Assembly (NCBI GenBank): GCA_002492465.1
Contig: DKYT01000049.1
Coordinates: 1-64,000, forward strand
From: Lachnospiraceae bacterium UBA7093
GTDB lineage: Bacteria; Bacillota; Clostridia; Lachnospirales; Lachnospiraceae
DNA length: 64,000 nucleotides
Direction of reading: 5' to 3'
The translations under genes were made by a program, and so were the position numbers. Under the pieces are notes generated by a model. It saw only the letters and a program-made list of their open reading frames with translations. It searched no databases and was not told where the DNA came from. This document shows positions 49,356 to 58,092 of this stretch, one piece after another (the first letter of the stretch is position 1; the number at the start of each line of letters is the position of its first letter).

Positions 49356-50516
49356 CTACTCCTTTATCACAGCGCTTTCCTTCAGGAATTCCACTACCTC
49401 CTGCAGCAGCAGATGTTCCCTGTAGGATTCTACATCGATGGCTTCTTTATACTGTTCCACGCTTTCAAATCCATATTGCGAAGCTTCTTCAGCCAAAACC
49501 TCCTCCAGCTTTTCATCTGTAATTTCGATTCCCTCCGCTTCCCCAATCGCTCCTGCCACAAGGCATTGCCGTACCGACGCCTGTGCCTCCTCCAGGATCG
49601 CGTCCTCGTAGGTGTCTGCAGTACAGTCATACATATACGCCACATAATCCGCAAGCTCCTGACCATACATCTGCGCCTGAGAGGTCAGCGCTTCGGTCAC
49701 AGTTCCACTTATACGGTCAAGCATTCCCTGGGGAATTTCCTTAAAGGATGCATTTTCCACTGCCTTTGAAATAACCGCTATCACTTCATAGTCCTCTTTA
49801 TTGCGTTCAAAATAGTCCTGTGCCTGCTGGGTCAACCCCTCTCTCACATATTCCCTGAGATCCTCCACGGTGGCGCATCCCTCAATGGAAAGTCCGGCAA
49901 CATACTCGTCCGTAAGCTCCGCCACTTCCTGGGTATTGATGCTGTTCAGCGTAATCGTAAAGACCACCGGCGTACCGGAAAGATCCGGATTATTGAGGTA
50001 AGGATCCGGGAAAGCCAAATTCAGGTCTTTGGTTTCTCCCACTTCCATACCGATAATCCCCTCCTCAAAGCCGTCTATAAAGCCGCCTGCTCCCAACGTA
50101 ATGGAATAGTCCTCAGCAGTTCCGCCGTCAAAAGCCTCGCCGTCAATTTTCCCCTCAAAATCTACGTTTGCCACATCGCCGGTTTCTGCGACGCTGCGAT
50201 CTGTGATCGGCACCAATTCAGGGTTCGAAGCCAGCACATCAGATATAAAGCGATCAATATTCTTCTCTGTCACCTTAGGTGCGGAAATTTCAACCTCAAG
50301 TCCTTTGTATTCTCCAAGGGTAACATAATCGCCGGCTGTAAAATCCGAAAGATAAACTGCTTCCTCTCCACCGCCTGCTTCTTCCCCTCCTGATTCCTGC
50401 TCTGTTTTCTTCCCCTGCTCTTCCGCTTCGTTCTTTCCCTGATTTCCACATCCGGTTAACAAGCCTGCAATCATAAGGGCGCAAATCATTACCGCTATAC
50501 TCTTTTTCATCATCAA
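49356..50516 (-). CDS. Trigger-factor-like lipoprotein (peptidyl-prolyl isomerase)
   Basis: A 386-residue protein with a lipobox (MIAGLLTGCGNQ), an acidic linker, an FKBP-type domain at about 100-190 (DVANVDFEGKIDGEAFDGG, LGAGGFIDGFEEGIIGM) and a trigger-factor C-terminal helical domain (QAQDYFERNKEDYEVIAVIS onward). It lacks the ribosome-binding head of trigger factor, so it should act outside the membrane as a folding chaperone and proline isomerase, much as PrsA does. Two adjacent ATG codons are possible starts behind AAGGAG. It appears to be the first gene of a run that includes the NlpC/P60 hydrolase and clpX. Confidence 0.88.
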   Translation of the reverse strand: MMMKKSIAVMICALMIAGLLTGCGNQGKNEAEEQGKKTEQESGGEEAGGGEEAVYLSDFTAGDYVTLGEYKGLEVEISAPKVTEKNIDRFISDVLASNPELVPITDRSVAETGDVANVDFEGKIDGEAFDGGTAEDYSITLGAGGFIDGFEEGIIGMEVGETKDLNLAFPDPYLNNPDLSGTPVVFTITLNSINTQEVAELTDEYVAGLSIEGCATVEDLREYVREGLTQQAQDYFERNKEDYEVIAVISKAVENASFKEIPQGMLDRISGTVTEALTSQAQMYGQELADYVAYMYDCTADTYEDAILEEAQASVRQCLVAGAIGEAEGIEITDEKLEEVLAEEASQYGFESVEQYKEAIDVESYREHLLLQEVVEFLKESAVIKE

Positions 50517-50552
50517 TACTCCTTATCAAATCCCCTTAACGGGTACTCTACT

Positions 50553-50558
50553 TTTATA
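50553..50558 (-). promoter_or_regulatory. Extended -10 promoter of the lipoprotein gene
   Basis: Minus-strand TGGTATAAA is an extended -10 element (TGN-TATAAA) 36 nt before the start codon. A weak -35 (TTGTTT) lies 15 nt farther up. Confidence 0.4.
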
Positions 50559-50665
50559 CCATAAAACAGGGGTAAACAAAAGCACTTCCCTATTTTATTT
50601 AAAATAAATTTATAATTCCAATTTACAATTATATATCAAATTCCCCCTAAGTTCAATGAAATAGC

Positions 50666-50694
50666 TTGCCTATTTCTTCCTGGAATGATAAAAT
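50666..50694 (+). promoter_or_regulatory. Sigma-A promoter of the 50753 gene
   Basis: TTGCCT (50666-50671) and TAAAAT (50689-50694) are spaced by 17 nt, about 58 nt ahead of the GTG start. Confidence 0.6.
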
Positions 50695-50752
50695 AAAATT
50701 CATATCGCCGTCCACTTCATTTTGCAATAGCACAGACGGCAAGGAGGTTACC

Positions 50753-51229
50753 GTGAGTAAATTAGCAATCGTTTTATTAGTGATTCTGGCAGTATTGGTT
50801 ATTGCCCTGGTTGTCTTATATTTCCTTGGGAAAAAGGCGCAAAAGCGTCAGGACGAACAGCAGGAACAGATTAACGCTATGAAACAGACAGTTTCCATGC
50901 TGATCATTGACAAAAAACGGATGAAGATCAAGGAATCCGGCCTTCCCCAAATGGTCATCGATCAGACGCCCAAGCTTCTTCGAGGCTCCAAACTCCCTAT
51001 CGTTAAGGCAAAGGTAGGTCCCCAGATCATGACCCTTGTGTGCGAGGAGAAAATTTTTGATTCCGTTCCTGTAAAGAAAGAAGTAAAGGCAGTGGTAAGC
51101 GGCATTTATATCACCGATGTAAAAGGTCTTCACGGCAAGACCGCTCCCGCTCCAGCCAAGAAAAAAGGCTTCTTCAAGCGTACCCTTGAGAAAGCCCAGG
51201 AAAAAGCCGGCGCTAAGCCGGTAAAGTAG
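50753..51229 (+). CDS. Conserved single-pass membrane protein
   Basis: The GTG at 50753 behind AAGGAGG is the start; a longer frame upstream overlaps the promoter. The 158-residue product has one N-terminal membrane segment (LAIVLLVILAVLVIALVVLYFL, residues 5-26), a short coiled coil and a compact cytoplasmic domain (MLIIDKKRMKIKESGLPQMV, LPIVKAKVGPQIMTLVCEE, VKKEVKAVVSGIYITDVKG), then a lysine-rich tail. I know it only as a conserved hypothetical protein of Lachnospiraceae. It is the only plus-strand gene between 1 and 55,000, with its own promoter and terminators. Confidence 0.8.
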   Translation: MSKLAIVLLVILAVLVIALVVLYFLGKKAQKRQDEQQEQINAMKQTVSMLIIDKKRMKIKESGLPQMVIDQTPKLLRGSKLPIVKAKVGPQIMTLVCEEKIFDSVPVKKEVKAVVSGIYITDVKGLHGKTAPAPAKKKGFFKRTLEKAQEKAGAKPVK

Positions 51230-51261
51230 CTGCCATTTTATATTACTTTTATTGTCTATCG

Positions 51262-51292
51262 AAAGGATGCTTCCCGTGGGAGCGTCCTTTTT
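51262..51292 (+). terminator. Terminator of the 50753 gene
   Basis: AAAGGATGCT pairs with AGCGTCCTTT (one G-U pair) and runs into TTTTTA, 33 nt after the stop codon. Confidence 0.75.
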
Positions 51293-51322
51293 ATGTCCAA
51301 TAAGCCGGACCGCAAAGCGTGC

Positions 51323-51347
51323 CGGCGTTTGGTCCAAACGCCGTTTT
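51323..51347 (+). terminator. Second hairpin between convergent genes
   Basis: A near-perfect palindrome, CGGCGTTTGG-T-CCAAACGCCG, is followed by TTTT on the plus strand. It lies between the convergent 50753 and DUF1934 genes and touches the end of the latter; it may back up the first terminator. Confidence 0.5.
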
Positions 51348-51789
51348 ACAGGAAATGTACCCCCTCCCCCCGGGGTCTTAACTCCATTTCTATTTTGCAG
51401 TCCGCCAGGTGCTGGTAGTTTGCTTCCAGTGCATACTCCACCTCCAGCCGGATCTGGTTCTCCCTTTCCTCCAGAGAAATAAATTCCGTATCCACTCCAA
51501 TCAGTATATTCCCATAAGGGGTCATATAGCTGGTTATATTCTTTTTATTCTCTTCAAAAATCATTTGCACATTTACAAGTCCCTTTTTGGAAACCACAAG
51601 ACTGGATGCATTAAATTTGATTCTGTTTTGAATTGCCTCCGTAAATCCCTCCATCATCTCTTCGTAAACAATGTAGTGATTTCCGTTTCGCTGATAATAG
51701 TCTGCCGTGGTAATCGTCTCCAGTTCCTGGGACTCGTCGGCTTTTTCCATCTGAAGTCCTTTCAGGGAAAGTAATATTTCTTTTGTCAT
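51346..51789 (-). CDS. DUF1934 protein (YwiB-like beta-barrel)
   Basis: The 147-residue protein fits DUF1934: EILLSLKGLQ at the start, TADYYQRNGNHYIVYEEMMEG, then NRIKFNASSLVVSKKGLVNV, MTPYGNILIGVDT and LEVEYALEANYQHLADCKIE. The fold is a lipocalin-like barrel; its function is unknown. Its ATG overlaps the stop of murI (ATGA), an arrangement seen in other Clostridia, so translation is coupled to the racemase. Confidence 0.87.
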   Translation of the reverse strand: MTKEILLSLKGLQMEKADESQELETITTADYYQRNGNHYIVYEEMMEGFTEAIQNRIKFNASSLVVSKKGLVNVQMIFEENKKNITSYMTPYGNILIGVDTEFISLEERENQIRLEVEYALEANYQHLADCKIEMELRPRGEGVHFL

Positions 51790-52619
51790 ACCTGTGCCTC
51801 GTACTCCTCTATATGAATTGTCTTTGCCGATAAAATTCCGTATTTGATAATGGAATTGGCAAAATGCTTAAATTTTTCAGCGCCGTCGCTCACAAAAAAG
51901 CGATATTTATTATCGCCCAGCTTCGTTTCCTCATCATTCAGCATATTTTCTGCAACCAGAAGCTCCTTTAATTCCCTCGCCGTTTCATAGGCAGGGTTTA
52001 CCAGATTTACCTTTTCTCCTACAATCCGTCCCAGGGTGGAACGGATCAATGGATAATGGGTGCAGCCCAGAATTAATGTGTCGATTCCAATGTCGATCAG
52101 CTCAGCAAGGTAGCGCTTGGCAATTTCATCCGTAACCGGATCCTGCAAAAGGCCTTCCTCCACCAGCGGCGTAAAGAGGGGGCATGCCTTCCCCACTACG
52201 CTTACCTTGGGATTGATTTCCTTTATGTATCTGGGATAGATGTTGCTGCCAATGGTGCCTTCCGTACCGATCACGCCGATTTTCCCATTCACAGTAGTTT
52301 CCGCCGCTACCTTTGCCCCCGGCTTCACTACCCCGATCATAGGAATGTCCACTTCCTTTTCAATTTCATCCAGCGCATAGGCGCTTGCCGTATTGCACGC
52401 CACTACGATCGCCTTGACCTGCTGTGTCTGCAAAAAACGGACGATCTGTCTGGAATACCTGGTAACCGTTTCCTTTGATTTGCTGCCATAGGGCACTCTT
52501 GCCGTATCCCCAAAGTACACAATCTTTTCGTTGGGAATCTGCCGCATAATTTCCCTTGCCACCGTAAGTCCCCCCACTCCGGAGTCAAAGACCCCTATGG
52601 GTGCATTTTTATGGTTCAT
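51786..52619 (-). CDS. murI: Glutamate racemase
   Basis: A 277-residue glutamate racemase making D-glutamate for peptidoglycan. The two catalytic cysteines stand in VVACNTASAYAL near 75 and LILGCTHYPLIRS near 185; GVFDSGVGGLTVAREI supplies the substrate Asp and Ser; FGDTARVPYGSKS and GTEGTIGSNIYPR are further family motifs. The gene follows and slightly overlaps a small membrane-protein gene and is coupled to DUF1934 downstream. Confidence 0.95.
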   Translation of the reverse strand: MNHKNAPIGVFDSGVGGLTVAREIMRQIPNEKIVYFGDTARVPYGSKSKETVTRYSRQIVRFLQTQQVKAIVVACNTASAYALDEIEKEVDIPMIGVVKPGAKVAAETTVNGKIGVIGTEGTIGSNIYPRYIKEINPKVSVVGKACPLFTPLVEEGLLQDPVTDEIAKRYLAELIDIGIDTLILGCTHYPLIRSTLGRIVGEKVNLVNPAYETARELKELLVAENMLNDEETKLGDNKYRFFVSDGAEKFKHFANSIIKYGILSAKTIHIEEYEAQV

Positions 52620-52845
52620 ATCTGCATCTCTTTTCTATTTGGTTTTCATTTTTTCTCTCATATACATATTCTATCACACGGCTTTTTATACGAACATCAC
52701 CAATTTCCCACGCAGGTTCTTTTGGCGCGTCCTCTTCCTCGCAAACCTCGCAGGTGTCTTCTGTAAGGCACAGATCCGGATATACAAATCCCCACCATCC
52801 TATGATTGCGATCAATATTGCCGCTGTTTCACATACTCTTTTCAT
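52609..52845 (-). CDS. Small membrane-anchored protein upstream of murI
   Basis: A 78-residue product from an ATG behind GGTGAG, overlapping the start of murI by 11 nt. One hydrophobic segment (ETAAILIAIIGWWGFVYPDLCL, residues 6-27) is followed by an acidic and Cys-containing stretch (DTCEVCEEEDAPKE) and a basic tail. It has the look of a conserved small protein found ahead of murI in Lachnospiraceae, but I cannot name it. Overlap with murI favours a real, co-translated gene. Confidence 0.6.
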   Translation of the reverse strand: MKRVCETAAILIAIIGWWGFVYPDLCLTEDTCEVCEEEDAPKEPAWEIGDVRIKSRVIEYVYERKNENQIEKRCRYEP

Positions 52846-52913
52846 TCTTCACTCTCACCTTTCCTTCCATGACCATAGAAAAGGTCATGTGCTATGATAA
52901 GAGTGTTGCCCTT

Positions 52914-53612
52914 TTAAAGCCGCTTATTCAATCGGCTTTCATTTTCCAGACGTATCTGCCTGATAATTGATTTTTCCTGATTGTCAATGTGCAGCTTAGC
53001 CGCTTTTGCCGCTCTCGCCTTGTCCCGCCTTGCGATGCTCTCATAGATCTCTCTGTGCTCGGCTATAAGATTGTCATGCCTGCTTTCTTCCTTAATGTAG
53101 ACAAAGCGGTACCGATACATCTGCTCCGACAGGTTATTGACCATCTGCATAAGCCTCTGGTTTCCCGTTGCTTCCACAATAATATCATGCAGCGCCACAT
53201 CCGCCTTTGCAATCACCGCCGCGTCCTTTCCTTTTGTCGCCTGTTCAAACTCATGGCACGCTGTCAAAAGCCGCTCTGTGTCTTCCTCCGTAATCCTGTC
53301 GCAGGCAAGCTCCACGCTGAGCGCGTCCAGGGCGCGCCTTACCTCCAACACATCCTTCAGGCTTTTTTCCGTAATTCTCGCCACCTCGGCGCCCCGCCTG
53401 GGAATCATAATTACAAGTCCCTCCAGCTCCAGCTTCCGGATCGCCTCCCTGATGGGCGTTCTGCTGACCCCCAGCTGGTTTGCCAGATGCACTTCCATAA
53501 GCCGTTCCCCCGGCTTTAACTGTCCGGTTAAGATCGCCTTCCGAAGGGTATTGAAAACCACATCCCGAAGAGGCAGGAATTCATTCATATCAATTTGAAA
53601 TTGCTCTCCCAT
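52914..53612 (-). CDS. GntR-family regulator with FCD domain
   Basis: The 232-residue protein has an N-terminal winged helix (VFNTLRKAILTGQLKPGERL, ANQLGVSRTPIREAIRKLELEGL) and an all-helical FCD ligand domain (LEVRRALDALSVELACDRIT, DVALHDIIVEATGNQRL, HREIYESIARRDKARAAKAA). The metal-site Asp and His residues of FCD proteins are present. Such regulators sense organic acids or sugar acids. It lies 11 nt after ispE, so it is in the same transcript. Confidence 0.9.
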   Translation of the reverse strand: MGEQFQIDMNEFLPLRDVVFNTLRKAILTGQLKPGERLMEVHLANQLGVSRTPIREAIRKLELEGLVIMIPRRGAEVARITEKSLKDVLEVRRALDALSVELACDRITEEDTERLLTACHEFEQATKGKDAAVIAKADVALHDIIVEATGNQRLMQMVNNLSEQMYRYRFVYIKEESRHDNLIAEHREIYESIARRDKARAAKAAKLHIDNQEKSIIRQIRLENESRLNKRL

Positions 53613-53623
53613 TTTTCTCCTTT

Positions 53624-54517
53624 CTAAGGCGAAACAAATTCCGTTACAAAAATATCCTTTGCCAGTCCAAGCTTCCTGACTGCAGCATATCCTTTTTCTG
53701 CAGTCTTCTTTTCCCTATAAATGCCAAATACCGTAGGTCCGCTGCCGCTCATGAGGGCATTCAGTGCCCCATGTGCCTTCATTTCCTCCTTAAGCTGCCC
53801 AATAACAGGATATTTCTTCTCTGTCACGCTTTCAAGCACATTCCCCATACGCTCCACAATACCGGAAAGACTTCCTGCTTTCAAAGCTTCCGCCATTCCC
53901 TCTATATCCGGATGCCAGGTAAGGGTATCCGCATGAAGATTCTCATACACATATTTGGTAGAAACACTGATATCCGGCTTGGCAATCAGCAGATACGCCG
54001 CAGGCGGTGTTGGAAGAGGCGTCAGCCGTTCTCCAATCCCTTCCGAAAGAGCAGTCCCCCCCATTATACAGTAGGGAACGTCCGCGCCGATCTGAACACC
54101 CAGCCTTTTCATATCCTCAGGACTCATAGAAAGCCCAAACAATTCATTCAGCCCATGAAACACTGCTGCGGCATCTGTGCTTCCCCCTGCCATTCCTGCC
54201 GCTATGGGAATCTTTTTCTGAAGGGTAATCTCCACCCCTTCTTTTATCCCCCGGGTTTCCATGATCAGCGCCGCCGCACGATAAATCAGATTGCCCTGAT
54301 CCCTGGGAAGGATTTCTCCCCCAGGTTCCGCCTGTTCTATGGAAATCTGTATGCAGGGGCTATTGGCAGTCGCCTTCCGCTTTTGAAAAGTCAGCACATC
54401 GTAAATTCCCACCGTCTGCATGATCATCTTTACTTCATGATATCCGTCGGGGCGTCTTCCGATTACGTCCAGCCCCAGATTAATCTTTGCATACGCTTTG
54501 CGCGTTATCTGTTCCAT
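53624..54517 (-). CDS. ispE: 4-diphosphocytidyl-2-C-methyl-D-erythritol kinase
   Basis: The start is set at 54517 (MEQITRKAYAKINLGLDV), behind GTGGAG. The 297-residue GHMP kinase has PIAAGMAGGSTDAAAVF as its ATP-binding loop, GADVPYCIMGGTAL and MSGSGPTVFGIY as motifs 2 and 3. It phosphorylates CDP-methylerythritol in the MEP route to isoprenoids. It precedes a GntR/FCD regulator gene. This ispE-GntR-hypothetical-murI order is ordinary for the family. Confidence 0.95.
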   Translation of the reverse strand: MEQITRKAYAKINLGLDVIGRRPDGYHEVKMIMQTVGIYDVLTFQKRKATANSPCIQISIEQAEPGGEILPRDQGNLIYRAAALIMETRGIKEGVEITLQKKIPIAAGMAGGSTDAAAVFHGLNELFGLSMSPEDMKRLGVQIGADVPYCIMGGTALSEGIGERLTPLPTPPAAYLLIAKPDISVSTKYVYENLHADTLTWHPDIEGMAEALKAGSLSGIVERMGNVLESVTEKKYPVIGQLKEEMKAHGALNALMSGSGPTVFGIYREKKTAEKGYAAVRKLGLAKDIFVTEFVSP

Positions 54518-54624
54518 AGATCGATTCTCCACTTTTCTGTATACATAATACATAGATTGTACTTAATTTTATACAATTTGGACTTTCCTGTCAATGCCTA
54601 TCCCATATTCCCTTTCCATTTTCA

Positions 54625-54676
54625 AAAGGGAGTATCACACCGTAACCGGAAACCGGTTATTTTGTGATACTCCCTT
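54625..54676 (-). terminator. Strong terminator after the SGNH hydrolase gene
   Basis: Minus-strand AAGGGAGTATCACA pairs with TGTGATACTCCCTT and continues with TTG; a second small hairpin (AACCGG / CCGGTT) sits in its loop. It ends transcription 14 nt after the hydrolase stop. Confidence 0.8.
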
Positions 54677-54689
54677 ACGTCTTTACCGC

Positions 54690-55727
54690 TTAATTATTTT
54701 TGGTTTTCTCATAGGAAAGGATCATATGGGAAAGCGCATCCGCATACAGCTTTCTTCCCGCTTCTGACAAATGTACGCCGTCTTCCATATATTCATCTAT
54801 TGTGTAGCCGTCAATGCCCAGATCCAGATATGCGTTTAAAAATAACGTATTCTGTTCATTGGCAACGTAATTGCAGGTGCCCACATAGTCAAACAAGGTG
54901 CCGTTTCCGTTATCCGTCATGTTTCCGTCCCCTACCAGATAGCCGTTATGATAGAATTGGGCATACATGGGCGAACATAGAATGATGGTCGCATCAGGCG
55001 CTACCTCTCTCAAATTTATCACGGCATAGCGCAACGCGCCGCCATAAGTTTTCAGATTAAAGCCGTCTTCATCGCTTTGTCTGACTCCCCTGAAAAAATC
55101 ATTAGTGCCATACTCCACAATGAAGTAATCTGTTTTAGAAAAATCTATATTGGGATCCTTAAGAAGCTCTCCTGCCCTGGTTCCATCAAAAATATCCAGG
55201 GGAATTCTCTTCAACATTCCGTTTACCACACCGCACAGGCTGGTAGAGGTCCACTCTTCCCAGGAGGCTTCCTCAGTCTCCTCAATGCTTGCGCAGGTAC
55301 CGCCAATGGCAAGATTACAGAGGTTGGCATCACACAGTTTCGCCGTCAGATAGGGAACTCCTGTGCCGTCCCGATAGCTGTCAAAAATACTGTCTCCTAA
55401 AAATACCAGCTGCAGCTTATTATCATCTTTCGGTTCCGGCTCTGGCTCCTCATTGATTTCCGTCTGGCTCGGCACCGGAATGTCGATCTCAACCTTGGCA
55501 TTCTGTTCCTCTGCCTGCTCCGGCGTGGGAGAAGGAATTTCCGCCGGAAGGTTCTCCTCCGGTTTTTCGATTTCTTCGCCAGTCTCCGTAATCAGGATAT
55601 TGCTTCCCGCTTCGTTTTCCTTTCCTTCATCCTCGGTATATTTTTGACTGCACCCGGTTACGGCAATGCAAAACAATACTGCTGCCAGCAACACTGCTTT
55701 CCGTTTCTTCTTTACATTTGGGATCAT
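54690..55727 (-). CDS. SGNH/GDSL-hydrolase lipoprotein
   Basis: The ATG at 55727 behind AAAGGAG gives 345 residues: a lipoprotein signal (KKRKAVLLAAVLFCIAVTGC), an acidic, proline-rich linker to about 95 and an SGNH hydrolase. Block I is LVFLGDSIFDSYRDGTG (catalytic Ser), block III EYGTNDFFRGV (Gly and Asn), block V DGVHLSEAGRKLY (Asp and His). Enzymes of this kind remove or move acyl groups on glycans at the cell surface. It is monocistronic, with a promoter and a strong terminator, and divergent from a GT39-like gene. Confidence 0.88.
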   Translation of the reverse strand: MIPNVKKKRKAVLLAAVLFCIAVTGCSQKYTEDEGKENEAGSNILITETGEEIEKPEENLPAEIPSPTPEQAEEQNAKVEIDIPVPSQTEINEEPEPEPKDDNKLQLVFLGDSIFDSYRDGTGVPYLTAKLCDANLCNLAIGGTCASIEETEEASWEEWTSTSLCGVVNGMLKRIPLDIFDGTRAGELLKDPNIDFSKTDYFIVEYGTNDFFRGVRQSDEDGFNLKTYGGALRYAVINLREVAPDATIILCSPMYAQFYHNGYLVGDGNMTDNGNGTLFDYVGTCNYVANEQNTLFLNAYLDLGIDGYTIDEYMEDGVHLSEAGRKLYADALSHMILSYEKTKNN

Positions 55728-55806
55728 AAAAATACTCCTTTCCTGCATCTTGCTTTTCTTTCGCTGCATTCTATTATTTGACCCTGCTGTTCATTTTGCA
55801 ATATCC

Positions 55807-55835
55807 AGAATAACATATAGGGCACAAAATTCCAA
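55807..55835 (-). promoter_or_regulatory. Putative promoter of the SGNH hydrolase gene
   Basis: Minus-strand TTGGAA (55830-55835) and TATTCT (55807-55812) are 17 nt apart, about 80 nt before the start codon. Confidence 0.45.
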
Positions 55836-55936
55836 TTCCCTCTGTTCATTTTAAGTTATCCTAAAAAAAATCTTAAAAAAATATTCATATATTATTATAG
55901 TCTATACCATTCCGGGCAATTATATGTTCTTCTCTA

Positions 55937-55966
55937 TTGCAAAATTGCCGCTTTTGTTGTTATAAT
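55937..55966 (+). promoter_or_regulatory. Promoter of the GT39-like gene
   Basis: TTGCAA (55937-55942) and a perfect TATAAT (55961-55966) are 18 nt apart, 45 nt before the start codon. Confidence 0.7.
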
Positions 55967-56011
55967 GAATATCGTCTTTTTAGGAAATGGTGAGCAGGAA
56001 AGGATATGTTT

Positions 56012-57403
56012 ATGAGAAAAAAAATATGGGAACAAAAGTATGAATTTTTATTGATTCTCCTGTTTCTGTTTATGTCCGTCACAGCATGCTCCCGGTATAC
56101 CATTAATTTTGATGAATTTTACACCATGCAATGGTGCCGCAGCAGTTTTCCAGACTTTCTTCACGAAGTTCTTCATGATACTTCGCCTTTTCTATACTAT
56201 TTTATGATACGTCCCTTTGCCATTCTTACAGGACAGAATATTTTTATGGCGCGTCTTTTTTCCCTTGCCGCGCTACTCATCCTTTTTTTAATCGGGACGG
56301 GCTTTGTCAAAAAAAACTTTGGAAAAAAAGCCATGTTCTTTTACCTTGGAATTCTTTACCTGAATCCGTTCATGCTGCAGAAATCCACAGAAATCCGCAT
56401 GTATCTCTGGGCAACCGCCTTTACGCTTTTAAGCGGCGTTTTCTGTTATCTGCTTTTAACCGCCCCAACCAGGAAAAACTGGATTCTTTTTACCTTTTTT
56501 AGCCTTTTATCCGCATACACCCATTATTATGCCGTACTTGCCATGGTTTTCCTTTACCTGGGCATTCTCATTTATTATATAGGAAAACGCAACGCAAAAC
56601 AGCTGAAAAACTGGCTGATCTGCAGCCTGGTAACTGTACTTGCCTATTTCCCTTTTCTGTTGATCGCCATTGCCCAGATCAAAGAATCAAACGGCAACTG
56701 GATCTCGGAACCCGATTCCCGGTTGGAACCTTTAAAAGCATTATTTGTCAGTGAAATTCCTTATTCTGAATATTTTTACCTGCTCCTTATGGCAGGATTC
56801 ACACTTTTTTCGTTCATTGCCCTGATCAGGAAAAAGCATGTGGCATATTACTGGTCATTTATCTGTTGCAGCGCCATCTGGGGCATTACTGCCTTCGGCA
56901 TTGTTTTTGGCGAACTGGTAAAACCTATTATGCTGAGCCGGTATCTGATCATGCCTGTATGCCTTCTGTTCCTGGGACTTGCCCCCGCTGTTAAACACAT
57001 AAATAAATACCTTATTTTACTGATGCTTCTTGTCTTTGCACTGATCGGCGGCATGCGCTATCAGTCTGCCCTAAGCTCCCTGAAAAAGGATCAAACCATC
57101 CATACCCTCCGCTTTGCCGAAGCGCAGATCAAAGAAAACGATAAGATCATCCTTGTAAGCGGCGACGATTACCTGTACAACTGCTCCAGCTACTATATTC
57201 CCCAGGCAGAACTTTATTATGTAGGCTCCTTTAACGCCCAGCTGATGCTGGACGATGAAAGCCATAACGAATTCTGGTTCTTTGACAGTGGAAACTACCT
57301 GAACCAGGAAGAACTGAAAAATGCCGGGCTTACCACAGAGTACTTTGGGGAATATCAATTCGGCTATCTCTTCTTTAAAATCTACCGGATCACCAAGTCA
57401 TAG
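56012..57403 (+). CDS. GT39-like membrane glycosyltransferase
   Basis: A 463-residue multi-pass membrane protein of the PMT/ArnT-like GT-C class. NFDEFYTMQWCRS near 30 contains the D-E pair of the first outer loop, with STEIRMYLWATAF and SAYTHYYAVLAMV following; about ten hydrophobic segments run to residue 355, then a soluble outer domain to the end. It would use a lipid-linked sugar to glycosylate an extracytoplasmic target. The second of two in-frame ATGs is chosen, 7 nt after AAAGGA. It converges with the DUF4956 gene, with only 14 nt between the stops. Confidence 0.83.
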   Translation: MRKKIWEQKYEFLLILLFLFMSVTACSRYTINFDEFYTMQWCRSSFPDFLHEVLHDTSPFLYYFMIRPFAILTGQNIFMARLFSLAALLILFLIGTGFVKKNFGKKAMFFYLGILYLNPFMLQKSTEIRMYLWATAFTLLSGVFCYLLLTAPTRKNWILFTFFSLLSAYTHYYAVLAMVFLYLGILIYYIGKRNAKQLKNWLICSLVTVLAYFPFLLIAIAQIKESNGNWISEPDSRLEPLKALFVSEIPYSEYFYLLLMAGFTLFSFIALIRKKHVAYYWSFICCSAIWGITAFGIVFGELVKPIMLSRYLIMPVCLLFLGLAPAVKHINKYLILLMLLVFALIGGMRYQSALSSLKKDQTIHTLRFAEAQIKENDKIILVSGDDYLYNCSSYYIPQAELYYVGSFNAQLMLDDESHNEFWFFDSGNYLNQEELKNAGLTTEYFGEYQFGYLFFKIYRITKS

Positions 57404-57417
57404 AGCTGCGCCCACTC

Positions 57418-58092
57418 TTAAAATGTCACTTCGCCGTCATGGGCAATTAAAGAGGCGGAAGTAATATTTTCAAGCTTCATAAGTTCCTTTACCAATGCCC
57501 CTTCCTCCTTCACTCTTACCTCGATCGCCATATCCAGGTGATCGGCGGTCAGATTACGTGCCTTCACTTTATGAAGGGTACAGTGTTTTTCCACAATTTC
57601 CATAATCGCTTCTTCATTCTCAAAGGTTCCCGAGTTTACCAGCAGAATCTGGGGCGCTTTCGCTATGGGTAAGCGGTTTGCCAGAAGAAGGATACAGGTA
57701 AGCACAACGGAAGCGATCACCGCAATAACGGCAAAGCCTGCCCCACAGACAATCCCCACACTGATGGACCAGAACAGAAACACCAGATCCATAGGATCCT
57801 TGATCGCCGTCCTGAAACGGACAATGGAAAGGGCGCCCACCATACCCAGGGAAATAATGATGCTGGACTGGATCGTCAAAATAATCGCCGCAGTAATAAC
57901 CGCAAGCGCCAAAAGCGACAGATTAAAATTTTTATTATAGAAGGAGTTTCGGTTGATTATCCGGTAAAGAATAAAAATGTAAGCGGCTATCAACGTTGTA
58001 ACCGCTATACAAATAACAATCGACCGCACGGAAAGGGCGGAGGACGCATATCCCTCCAGGAAAGATTTCTTAAAAATGTCTGCAAAGCTCAT
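57418..58092 (-). CDS. DUF4956 membrane protein
   Basis: The 224-residue protein fits DUF4956: three or four membrane helices (about 25-45, 57-78, 78-100, 105-135), the loop LGMVGALSIVRFRTAIKDPMDLVFLFWSI between them and a C-terminal cytosolic domain that resembles the ferredoxin-like end of MgtC-type proteins (LVKELMKLENITSASLI). It is the last gene of the CotH/VTC operon and its start overlaps the VTC stop as ATGA. Genes of this family nearly always neighbour VTC polyphosphate polymerase genes; its role is not known. Confidence 0.87.
   Translation of the reverse strand: MSFADIFKKSFLEGYASSALSVRSIVICIAVTTLIAAYIFILYRIINRNSFYNKNFNLSLLALAVITAAIILTIQSSIIISLGMVGALSIVRFRTAIKDPMDLVFLFWSISVGIVCGAGFAVIAVIASVVLTCILLLANRLPIAKAPQILLVNSGTFENEEAIMEIVEKHCTLHKVKARNLTADHLDMAIEVRVKEEGALVKELMKLENITSASLIAHDGEVTF

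Noticed and set aside
51825..51836. GCCGATAA on the plus strand inside murI
   Set aside because: It is antisense to a housekeeping gene and has no -35 element; no plus-strand gene follows.
53771..54667. A 298-codon open frame on the plus strand
   Set aside because: It is antisense to ispE, which has all GHMP kinase motifs; no recognisable domain in the plus frame.
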